Origin: Diploscapter coronatus
Taxonomy: Eukaryota > Nematoda > Chromadorea > Rhabditida > Rhabditidae
Reading direction: 5' to 3'
Assembly: GCA_964036155.1 (NCBI GenBank)
Contig: OZ038423.1
Coordinates: 29,527,249-29,591,248 of the forward strand
DNA length: 64,000 nt
Shown: one piece after another, positions 23,324 to 33,976 of the stretch
How positions within the stretch are numbered: position 1 is the first letter of the stretch
How the letters are laid out: every line of letters starts with the position of its first letter
Translations under genes and position numbers: made by a program
Notes under the pieces: model-generated
What the model was told of the DNA's origin: nothing
Databases searched by the model: none
The model's input: only the letters and a program-made list of their open reading frames with translations

Positions 23324-25204
23324 ATGAACAACAACAACGACGGAGAGGAGGAGCTCGATTTCAACCACGAAAATCAGGGCCAACAGGCACGAATAACTGA
23401 AGTTTCAGGATTTAAAAATTTTATTTAGGATTTTTCCTCGGGGTATTCCCCAAAATTATCTCAAATTCCTCCCAAATTAGAAAAAAGTAAATATTTAGAA
23501 ATATAGAAGCAGAATATCAAATTTCCTCCGAAATTCTGAAAAATGACGGGCATAGCGAATTTTGCAGATAATTTTTGTAGTGTTTTAGGACAACGAGCAG
23601 GACGGAATGTTCGCGGACGACGTGGAAATGGCCGAGGATTTCGACAGATCGGCACAGGTGCGAGGGAGAAAGGGGAATTGATGGAATTGCTTGTAGAAGC
23701 TAAATTCTTCCATTCATTTTGGAAAACTCTTTCTGGGACATTTGAAAGGAATACATTCCAGAAAACATCTTGAATGAATGGTTCGCTGGAAGAAATAGTT
23801 TTCTTCTTTATTTTGAAATTAGTTTCATCACCCTTGCAGACTATCAAGCTTGAGACTTTTCCACTGCAACTGCGGTGCGGTGACCAAATTTGACAAGTCC
23901 CCGTCTGTTGCAACTTGGGGAGTTTCGAACCACGGTTAATCGCATCAAACGAAATAGTACATCTTGTCGAGAGAAAAAGAGCATGCTTTCTTTCCGACTC
24001 TCGATAAGACATACCGTCTCTCTTCGTACGGTCAACTGCGGTTCGAAATTTCCCAAGTTTGTGTCCATAGAAAAAAAACCCCCTATTTGTTGAGAAGATG
24101 TTTGAATTTTGCAGAGTCCGAGCGGCGGCAGTTGGGACGGTCTATCTCTGGACACGCCCACGTCGCAGCTGTTCAAGGAAAGCCCCAATGAGGAATCGGG
24201 CAAGGCCCGCAGCAAGACCTGCCCCAACAAGGTCAGTTCGACTGTTCGATTACTTGAGCGGCGGATTTCTTTGTAGAATGACTGATCATTTCTAAAAGAT
24301 CATGTGATTTTCCTATTATATATATCGAGTTCAAACTCTGGCTACACTTTTGACTAAAAAATTAACTCAAAATTCCTTTCAGAACATCAGCAATCCACTG
24401 GTGCTGCCCACGAAGACTCGGCTAAAAATCACAGTCAACAAACTGCATGTGAGTGGGATGAGTTGAATTCAGAACTGGGTCGGAATTCAGGCCTCAGAAA
24501 TAAAAGTCAAAAACGAATATTAGATATTAGACACGAGAGAAAATTCTCGCATAATGATTCCGGTCTAGATCTTATTGAGTTCGGCTTCCTAGCCAAGTCA
24601 TTTCAGCTGACGGGGTCGTGGCACTGGAAGGACTGCGAGGACGAGACGTGTGGCATCTGCAGGAGTCCCTTCGAGGCCACCTGCGTCGACTGCAAGTTCC
24701 CCGGTGACGGATGTCCTACGGTTTGTTGACATCATCACACCTATTAGTAACGCGTAAAAGCGGTTATCGGGAATGAGAGAGTGGCCGAAGAAAACAAAAC
24801 GCCACTCTTCACTAGGCACGCTGTTTCGTCAAAGGAATGGAAAAATCGCGAGCGGCCTGCATTTCTCCTTCCTATGCTGCTCGAGAATAACTGCTTTTTG
24901 CGCGTTGAGAATCCTCATTTTGAACACGAAAAATGAACATTTTGACTCCGGTATTTTTTAAATCAAGACAATGAAAATGGCAGCATGTTCAATTCATTCA
25001 ATCCTCTGCTTCTTTATGATGACAAGTAAAATTTGAGATTTTTAAACAATTTCAAATTTTTACGCCAAGAAAATTCGCCAACTCCTAATTTTGCAGGCAC
25101 GCGGCAAATGCAGCCACCGTTTCCACATGCACTGCATCACGAAGTGGGTCGAGACGGCGGCACATCAACGCGCCTGCTGCCCTCTCTGCAGACAGGTCTG
25201 GTAG
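23324..25204 (+). CDS. apc-11: APC11, RING subunit of the anaphase-promoting complex (178 aa)
   Basis: Catalytic RING-H2 subunit that pairs with the cullin APC2 and E2 enzymes to ubiquitylate cyclins and securin. Exons: 23324-23386, 23589-23657, 24115-24231, 24383-24448, 24607-24720, 25097-25204. The last 85 residues follow the APC11 pattern: LKITVNKLH, WHWKDCEDETCGICRSPFE, CVDCKFPGDGCPT, RGKCSHRFHMHCITKW and CCPLCRQVW before the stop. All zinc ligands are visible. The first 90 residues are acidic and Ser-rich with no recognised domain, about doubling the usual 84-aa length. Exon 1 has no GT donor at CAACAG; either a GC donor at 23387 is used or a GT donor at 23402, which would add five codons in the same phase. 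TTTCAG at 23277-23282 may be a trans-splice acceptor. Confidence 0.9.
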
Positions 25205-26603
25205 AGCAAACAGAGCAGACAGACAGGCCCATGCCAAGGAATCATGGAATCATCCCATCCACTATCGGGAGATACCCTTCTTACAAACAGATCTGAATAG
25301 ACTGGTATTCCCTATTCCCTAATCACTGCTGGGAGACTTCTTGGCATTTGGAAAAATCAAAACATCGAGATATGTGAAATAATGTTGAAAGATTCTTTCT
25401 CTTGATGATCATCCATGTATTTTTTACTTTATGCAAATTGTGAGCTTGATGATTCGAGATTTCCGAGTGGCACTCTTCCTCTCTTCCCTTTTCCCCCTCT
25501 CTTTCAAGCCAACTAGCCATCCAAACAGACAGGCAGGCAGGCAATCACTTGCCATTTTCAAGAATTATTCAATTTCTTTCGTATTTTTCGACCCTAAATT
25601 TCAGCCTTATTCTTCAATTATTTTGTCTCAAAACTTCGGTCCAACCAAATTTTCTTTATAAACTGCCCATTATTCTTCTGCAAGTGAGCCATTTCATTCA
25701 ACAATTATGATTTTTTGAATGGAATTTACTAATTCATTCCTGCATAAGCAGCTGCAAAATATGGGTTTTTGATTGATCGGGTTATTATTTTTGACTACCA
25801 GAATTCAATGACTTGATCAGTCAGTTCAATTCATGTAGAATTTATATTTCATTTCAATGATGTGCAGCTTTTCAATAGTATTTTTATTCTTGAACCATAA
25901 TTTTATCTGAGATTTACACCTCTTTCTCAAAAATGCTCCTATTTTATTTTAATGGAAGTTATTTTGAAATTGACCCTAAAAGGTCTCAAATTCTGCTCTT
26001 TAGTTTTATTGTGCTTCATTCTGAATTCTCGAATTTCTAATGATGTCGAAAATCATTTCAGAATAGGCACGTTATTCATTTTATCCTTAATCTCTTTCTG
26101 TACAAAAGAATTGTTTCAACTTTTATAGCTTTTTATTTAGATTAATGTTGTTCTTTTGATTTCGGCTGATTAATATTTTTGACGTTCAGGATTTTTTCTG
26201 ACTTTGAAAATCTATCGATCAATGAAGATGTTATTTTAACGAGAGAAGTTGTACGACATCTAGAAATCTTTATTCTTTACTAAAAATTTGCATAAAGTTC
26301 TCCATTTTCAGGAGAATTTTCATGAAATGATAATTTAGGAGAGATTGAGAAAAATTTAACGATTCAAATTTTCTTTATTTCAATTTCAATCAAAAATCAA
26401 TTCTTTTGAATGCTACCCAACTACATAGAAAAATCGATAGAAATGTCAAAGAAGAACATTTTCAAAGCAGTTTTGGAAAGAAAAATTGAGAGAGGAAAAG
26501 GAAATGAAAATGTGCCTTTGACCGAGCTAGAGAAACAGACTTTTAGCAGAAAATGTGCTAGATTTGGACAGAACGGAACTGGCAGAGGAGCAGGCCTAGG
26601 AGT
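25205..26603. other. Convergent 3' region of APC11 and the Rieske gene
   Basis: About 1.4 kb of AT-rich sequence between two stop codons. On the minus strand an AATAAA (plus TTTATT at 26374-26379), 230 bases past the Rieske stop, is a possible poly(A) signal. No gene, repeat copy or RNA was recognised. Confidence 0.45.
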
Positions 26604-29497
26604 CTAGGACTGGCCGACGACGATCGTGTCCTCCTTCAGCACGTACGCCGGCACGTTCAGATTCAGGGGGGCTGGGCCCTGCAAAAAAAAATTCATTAAA
26701 AAACTAAGAATTTATCCATTTTTAAGGTCTAAAATATGAATTTTCAAGGCAATGATGTGCAAAATTTCGTCTTTCCAAATTGGGATGTTTTCATATTCCA
26801 TAAAGAAATAAAAAAAAATTTCAAAAACGTTGAAAATACCAACCTTCCGAATTCTACCCGATCCGTCGTAGTGAGAACCGTGGCACGGACAATAATAACC
26901 GCCAAATTCACCGGCGCCGGCTGAATCAGTCATTACTTTTTTAGTTGATTTGAGTTGTCTAACCAATAGGGACGCATCCCAGATGAGTGCAGACGCCGAT
27001 GACCACGGACCACTCGTCCTTCTGGACTCGCTCGTCGTCGTGTTGCGGGTGGCGCAGTTCTGACACGCTTACTGCCTTTTCCCTGAAAACAAATCACTAA
27101 TCATCAACTTTTCTTTCCTTTTTATAATCATGGAATGCATAAATGAAAGAAAGTTTTTCCTAGGTTTCTAAATATTTTTTGTCTAGTTTTGAATTGTTTT
27201 ATTGCCTTTTAATTTTAATTTTCGTCCACTGCTGATAAATGCAAATTTTAGCAGCTCGGAAGTAAGCAATTTTTATCCGACATTTCTTTCATCTGTCCGG
27301 TGCCACTTTTTTAGGAAAATAAATAGAAATTTTCATCCTTTCATTATTTGTGGAATATTTTTCACTGAAAAAATCTAAAAAATAATCCCTATAATATCAT
27401 TAAAGCAGATTTTTGCAAAAATCTATTATAAGTAGAGAAAAATCGCTTTCTAAACATTTTTTACGAGTCTTCGCCGAACAAAGCAAAAAGAGCAAAGCAC
27501 TACGATCTCTCCATTTTGATAATTAAAATGTACCTAGCGATTTCAGTAGCAGTCCTGTGCTTGACGAAGACGGGCTTGCCTCTCCACTCGAAGGTCTTCG
27601 TTTGTCCCTCGGGGATGTCGGACATCTTTATTTCGATCGACGCCAGGGCACGCTGATCTGCTGCCATTGCCTGCAAATGATAAGGTTTTACTTTCCCGTG
27701 ATTTAAACATATTCTGCTCAGTACAATATCAATTGGTCGATCAAAAATTGATCAGTCAGTGGATAATCGTATCATTCTTGTGCTAACTGATATCTTATCA
27801 CCATTTATCAAGAGATTCATAAAATGTAGATGTGTGTCAGAACTACTATCAGTGTTAAATCATCAAGGACGTTGCAGATGTCCCTAACATGTTCTCATCA
27901 TTCACACGTTTTCATGGTTCCCTTACAAAGGGAATGCTGATGACCTAACACGCTACCACTATACCATGAATACTCTTTCAGAAGCATGGCTGAGATAGTG
28001 GATATCATTTTGCAGAGAAAAAATTCATTAAAAATCTAGGTTTACCTTGTAGTAGACGAGCGTTTGAGCGACTTCCTTGGCAGACCACAGAGCCATTGCG
28101 CCTCCGGCTGGAAATTTCGATATAAAAATTGACGGAAAAGCTTGAATAAAGGTTTTTTGCTAAAATTAATCAAAGTAGGATATTTTCGAAAATCAACAAG
28201 AAATTAATTGTAAAAATCATTCTATTCCGTTGTTTTTTTCAAAAGATTAATAAATTCGGCAAAACTTCAACATATTCGAGTTTACGTCACTAATTACAGG
28301 AAGCTATTCATTATTTCGAAGAAAAAAAAAGTATAAAATTGCAAAATAAGCGTTCCAACCTCCATAGTAGATGGCGTGTTGCATGACCTTCCGCTGTTCC
28401 TCAGTCTCCCTGGCAGGTTTGTGGGTGTCGAGAGTCGATTCGCGTCTGTACTTCGACATTTCGGGGAACGTCACATCTGTATGCGCCAGACGACGGGATG
28501 TCACTGGAAAATATACAAATTGGCAGAGTTAGAGACATTTTTATATTCTTACCGAGATAGTTGAAAAATAAAAATGAAATATATAAGTCAGACAAGAATT
28601 GGGTAACGCTTGTACTGAATAGAGAAGAAAGTGGAATTTCCAATTTAAGAGATCGTAAATGCACTTTCTTCTATCAAAATCGTGCATAAAATGAAATCCT
28701 AGAGTTCATTCGAATTTTTCAGAATCGGAGAAGCTAGTTCACATGAAAGTTTACGAGAATCCAAACGGGAAAAACAACCTTCCTCATCTAACAAAGTGAC
28801 GTTGATAAATTGAAATTCTTCGTGATAAATCTAGCGATTTTTTAATCTAAAAGGTTCTTATAGGCTTTTAGCCATTTTTAAAAATAACCTCTTCAAATTG
28901 ATAAAAAATCTCACCGTTGATGCCTTTGACAGCGGCTCCATTGGCGAAGAGACCTGCCTCGGCACGACGCGACGCGTAGGACTGCATGGCTGAGGGCGTC
29001 TTGCGCTCCACGGGGGCCTCTTGCAGAGGGGCAACCTGACAAAAACATACCTTTAAAAAATCAAGAAAAATTCACGAAATAAAATAAATAAACTTAGTTA
29101 TTTCGGTCAGAATATCATTCTCAAACCGTTCGTAAAAATTAACTTCTATTTTTGTTCTTTTGGAATTAAATATTTTTATTACCTTAGCAGCAGCGGGCGC
29201 GGCGACCAGCACGATGTTTGGGGTTTTGCCGCCGCCGCAAATCTAGGAAAAGGATAATTAAACCGAAAAGTTTCCTGAATTTTTTCTTACGATTTTCTGA
29301 GCGACGGTGGTGGATCGCGTCAGAGTGGTCATTTTCGCAGCCCTGTCTGTCAGATACCTGAACAATCCAATAAATAATTCTAGGAAAATCGCCGAAAATC
29401 AAGCGGAATCGACGACAAATCCGAGGAAAATGAGGCTTTTCATACGGGCAGTGGAAGGAGGGACGTAATTCGCTCTTCTTGCAATCGCAGTGCACAT
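26604..29497 (-). CDS. isp-1: Rieske iron-sulfur protein of complex III
   Basis: The 2Fe-2S subunit of mitochondrial cytochrome bc1; moves electrons from ubiquinol to cytochrome c1. Exons in coding order: 29291-29332 (from MTTL), 29183-29242, 28915-29035, 28360-28503, 28046-28107, 27534-27670, 26964-27082, 26844-26920, 26604-26678, giving 278 aa. The cluster ligands are clear: CTHLGCVP and [20 protein letters not shown], then NLNVPAY. The stretch [20 protein letters not shown] matches the tail anchor and hinge, and the first 60 residues are basic and Ala-rich like a mitochondrial presequence. The start is uncertain. An ATG at 29332 sits behind ATTGTTCAG (spliced-leader type). An ATG at 29497 opens a further exon, 29446-29497, that joins in frame only if an acceptor inside GACAGACAG is used. 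The feature spans both options. Confidence 0.93.
27922..27967 (-). other. tRNA-like A-box fragment in intron
   Basis: On the minus strand GGTATAGTGGTAGCGTG resembles a tRNA D-arm/A-box, and TTCCCTTTGTAAGGGAA nearby can fold. No acceptor stem closes and there is no GGTTCGA B-box at the right distance. At most it is a decayed tRNA or tRNA-derived repeat within the Rieske intron. Confidence 0.2.
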
Positions 29498-30756
29498 CTT
29501 CTTCACCAACTGATATTTGCCCTTGTTCGATAATTGCGTTGTTTTTCTCGGCAATTTCGCGATAATTAGTGGGTAATTATTCTAATTGTGGTCTATAGAG
29601 AGTAGGGTAATGATGAATTCATGATGCGACTTTTTGGAATCATGGATTTTCTCCTTTCACCGTTATCTCGTGCAGCTTCCCATTCATGACTCATTATTCA
29701 TTCCTCACTCCCTGCCCTTGTGCCTTCTACTCTTTCTGCTTGTTCCTGTTTGTTTCTTTTTATTAATAATCTTTCATTTCATCGATTCCTCGTGTAATTG
29801 CCTTATCATTTATCACGTCGTTTCCGGTTTTCCCTTGTTCAATAATTTTTTAACTTTTTCAGAAACTCGACCTATTTTCATGCTGATTACCGCATTTTCT
29901 ATCGATTTGCCAATCAATTACTCGGTGATTTGCTGGCTATTCACCAAGGAAAATTGCATGATGACTTGCAAGGAAAAGCAGGCTGGCTGGTGAGTTGTCA
30001 TAAAACATCCTGATTCCAACTGATTCACCTCTTCCTGTTATAAATGCCATCCACTTTTCTTTTATAAATTTAACATCCACAAAAGGTGATTTTAAAAAGT
30101 TATTTTCTGCTAAGTTACGCTTTTATAAAAATTACCTACATGCTATCTGCCCTCGGTTGTAAAGTTCAGCCATTTTCCAATGTTATCTTCATGAAAAGCA
30201 GATGACCTTAAAAATGCCATCTTTTACAGCTCTTCTCTAAACCCTAAACCCGGTAGGGATACAACACTGAATCATCGACTAACTGATCCTCGCTGATCAT
30301 GTGCCATGTGTTCTCACTCCTTTGCAAAGACAATCGAAGGGAAAAGGAAGGGGAAAGAAAAACTCAGCAGGAAGAAAGAAATACGAGAGAGGGAAGGGAA
30401 GGAGAGAAATAGATGAGGCTCAGGCTACAACAACTCGCAATCATATCTGCACAGGCCTAGGCCATTATCCCTCACTTTACCCCCTCTCCCTTTCCTTCCA
30501 AGCTTCATTCAGATTTGTTCGTTTCTTGAATAAGGGGGATAATCTCTACAATCTGAATTAGTCAAATCGTTCCCTGGCCCTAATCCATCTGCTTATCAAC
30601 TCATTTCTCTCATCCCTTTGCATTTCAGCCCTCAACTTCTGCCTGCTGAGCGAATTTGCACCTGGCCGCTTTTCGGTTTTCCACTCGAAACGACGAGTTT
30701 ATCGATATTTCCCAGTGGCAGACGGACAATTCATGACGTAGCAGCAAAATAACAGA
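29498..30756. other. Divergent promoter region of isp-1 and the membrane-protein gene
   Basis: About 1.25 kb. It contains C/T-rich tracts near 29700-29760 and a purine-rich stretch at 30340-30410. Acceptor-like ATTTCAG at 30623-30629 could serve the 5' UTR of the plus-strand gene. No further gene is seen. Confidence 0.4.
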
Positions 30757-33606
30757 ATGGTAAGTGTTTTTTAACTATCAAAGCTGTGATAAAATAGACG
30801 AATCAATGCTAAACGAATAAAAAACGATTTTTGATAACATGGAAAAATATTCATTCAAACATGCCATCGTCTTCTTTTCGTAGTCACTTCAAGGTGTCAA
30901 AAATAAATTCTTTCCTTTCAACGATTAAAGAAGTATTTCTGTGGGATGTTAGCAGAACATTTTGCGAAGATGTTCTATTTTGATGACCTCGTATTAACAA
31001 ATGAGTAGAGAGGAAAAAAGTTGAGAATGGTTGATAAATGAAGATTGATTGATTGCTTCTGGACCTGGGGTTGTTGGGGGACAGAACCAGTGAAGGAGAA
31101 GGAGAGGCAGAGCTAAAGAGTCGTAAGAAAATTGGTTGCAGCTGAGACAAAAGAGAAGCGGTCGCTCGCCCGCGTCCAACTCGAATCAGGACAGGGTCAG
31201 AACACATCTCCTCTTCGCGTCCAAACCCGAACGGCAGAATCAGAAACGCAAGAGGAGGGCTCAGAGTAAGTCACTAGTTATTTCCATCCGTTCCACTCAG
31301 TCATTATTCATTTTTATTGATTCATTAAATTTTTACAACTGGTCCCGCCTTCTTTCTGCTGAGAAATTTCAACTCATTCCACATTTCGCTCAAGATTTGT
31401 CATTTTGCTCTTTTGTTTCTCATCTTCTTCTTCTTCGGAATATTTGTGAAAGTTCTTGATTCTAATCAGATTTGGAGAATTTTATTGAACTCTTGATGAG
31501 CTAAGAAGAAGTTTTTCATAAATCTTGTTGTTCAGGATGATTATCCTTTTTAGTACACTTTCTTAAAACTGACTTTTCTGAAAACGGATAAACATTTTGT
31601 GGATTTCTGCAATTAGTCTTCTTCGCGCAATTATCTCTTCCTCTTCTCTTTCTGCATTTGGCAGATTCATGCTTTCATTTTTCATGATTCTTTCTTTCCA
31701 ATGATTTTCTCTAATTTGCCTGTTTTCAGACAAACTGCACAGTGTTGTTCACAAAAAGGACGAAATGGTGCAGGTGGGCAACGCTGCCAATGAACTGGAT
31801 CCTATGAAATGGACAGGTAATTTTTAATTTTTGAACAATTTATAGGTTGATAAATGAAAAGTTGATGAATAAGATTTTTTACTTTGACATGAATCCGAGA
31901 ATGAGCTCTTTGCCGTGACTCTTCACTGAATTATTTTGAATTAAGTGTTTATTTAATAGAATTCAGGCAACCAGCGTGTGCTGCATTTTGGTCCTATGGC
32001 TCAGCGAGATCCCTACTTCTACTATTATCCGAAAGGGTGGGATATTCTGTATCCAGGAGAATTCGGATTCTTCCCCTATCGGACAACGTAAGATTTTTCC
32101 CTGGTAAAAATGCGTTTTTTTTTTATTTTCAGAAAATTTCGCGGCTCATCAACAGCGATCTGTTGTAGTGCATTCGGTGCCTTCTTTATAATCGGAGGAG
32201 CTTTTATGGTACGCGTTTTTCTTCTGGAAAGAAAACAGTCCATTTTCAGTGTTATATGGGCTTCTGGGTGCTCTATCAAACTCCGTTTTGGCACTGGCCT
32301 CCTGAACAACGCATTCGACCTCCACCAATTCAGGTAGGAGATCTTTGACTTTTGAAATTTTGAAAGAGCGTATTATTGGTAAATTCACACTGAAACGAAT
32401 AGACGATTTTAGAGTTTACGATTTTCAGATAGCCGGCCCGATAATGTTCTGTCTAGGCGTCCTGTTGTTCGTCATTCCTCTGCTCTATTCCATTCTGACT
32501 TCTGATGTGAGTTTCACAAATTCTCTTCCACAAAATTGCAATTATTTTTTAGTTTTTCGATCTCAATCTCCATCACACTCAAAAGCACTATGATCCAGCC
32601 AGACTTACGGCGATCACTACAACATATGTGGTGAGGTTATTTCAGAAAAGAACATATCTCGTGCGCAAGGGTAGGAGACATTTACTCGACTCAATTGATA
32701 GTGATTAGAGGGAGATTTGCAAAATTTGACAATTTTGTCTATGTCCAAGAATTTCATGCTCGACTTTAGACTCCTCCTCCAATATTCGAAAAAGAACCCT
32801 ACCAACCACTACCTCCCCCCGCTTACCCCGTACTCGAGAACAAATACGCGCACACTTCTGTGGTCAAGCCACACGATGAGATGAAGCTTTATCCGCCAGT
32901 GTAAGTGAATCGTTTTCTTTCAACAATTCTATCGTCCACACTCACAGAATTCCTGGATATTCGACCTTGTCTCTGCACAAACGATCTCCCAGCGACATCT
33001 TCATCGCTAGTCCGTACAATACTTTGAGGGCCACTAATGTTGGAAGGTAGTCTTTTTTGCTTACAAAATTGACTTTTTAGGAATATTCTGATCAGGGGCG
33101 AGACGATATTGAAATATTGAAATTCGATTTTGGTTTCAATTACGATTTCTGCTCCGACCTTGATTTGAAAACTTTCTTCGAGATTTTAAATTTGCAGATA
33201 CCATAGCGGCCTGATCAGTGCGACAGCTGTGTTGGAGAATCGGAACACGACGACAGGCTCAATTGGGGGGAACAGACGGTCTGTGGACAGCGACAGTGCC
33301 AGGAGTAGTCAGAAGAGGAGCAGGTGCGGTGCCACATTTTACCCACTATTTTTCCATAAAAATTCGAAAACTTTAGTCGCCAATCTTTTTTTTTCAAATT
33401 TTCCCTGAATTTCTTTTTCATTATTTGAAGTCATACATGTCTGATACGATTATTTCTAAAACTGATCATTTTCTCATAAAAAATTGGATTCTTGAATTTG
33501 CACAACTTATGCCGTTTGCAGGAGTATGGGTCCTCTGATGAACAGAGCTGGTTCCCGAGCGAGCAGAAGCAGCGCAAAACAGAAGAAGGAACTCAGCCAA
33601 CTGTAA
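30757..33606 (+). CDS. Two-pass membrane protein, function unknown (337 aa)
   Basis: Not recognised as a named family. Exons: 30757-30759, 31142-31265, 31730-31816, 31967-32087, 32133-32208, 32250-32333, 32429-32506, 32770-32900, 32948-33046, 33198-33323, 33522-33606. The first coding exon is just the ATG before GTAAGT. Residues 1-45 are strongly basic (RKRRAQ). Two hydrophobic helices follow: AICCSAFGAFFIIGGAFM at about 120-137, and GPIMFCLGVLLFVIPLLYSI at about 168-187. They are joined by a short Trp/Pro/Tyr-rich loop. The tail is Pro-rich (TPPPIFEKEP), then Ser/Arg-rich to the end. Two helices with both tails probably on one side suggest a small integral membrane protein. AATAAA at 33625-33630 follows the stop by 19 bases and the p38 cluster begins 370 bases on, so it may be the first gene of that operon. 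Confidence 0.8.
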
Positions 33607-33976
33607 ATCAACAAACAAGCAATCAATAAATCGAATGGAATTGTAAAGTTCAAGAATGTGTTTCTAGGATCTTTTAATTTTCTATGATTTCAAATGTACA
33701 TAATTTTCCTTCATTCGTTTTCCCAGTTGTCATCTAAAAATTTCGTGCCTTATTCTTCGAATCTCCGAGTGACTTTCCCATAGTCTTTTTTTCAATATTC
33801 TTTAAAACTGATAAATGTTGTCCGATTTTTAATTCTCTTATTTATTACTCATTATATGCGTTGAATCGCATTGAATATCTTTGAAATTTTTATTTTAGAA
33901 AAATGCAATTTTCCTTCAGATTCATCCCAAAATTCTTTCACCGCCGTCCGAAGAGACCACGCCCACGGACTTTGTC
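33607..33976 (+). promoter_or_regulatory. Intercistronic spacer with poly(A) signal and trans-splice-like acceptor
   Basis: AATAAA at 33625-33630 ends the upstream gene. T-rich stretches follow (33710-33850), then TTTCCTTCAG ending at 33919 lies 57 bases before the pmk-3 ATG. The 57 bases are open in the pmk-3 frame, so they could alternatively be coding sequence of an unseen upstream exon. Confidence 0.5.

Noticed and set aside
27922..27967. Possible tRNA gene on the minus strand
   Set aside because: The A-box is good, but there is no B-box, no 7-bp acceptor stem and no standard anticodon arm.
29634..29993. 119-codon hydrophobic ORF in the isp-1/membrane-protein gap
   Set aside because: Phe/Leu/Ile runs come from T-rich sequence; there is no conserved motif or splice context.
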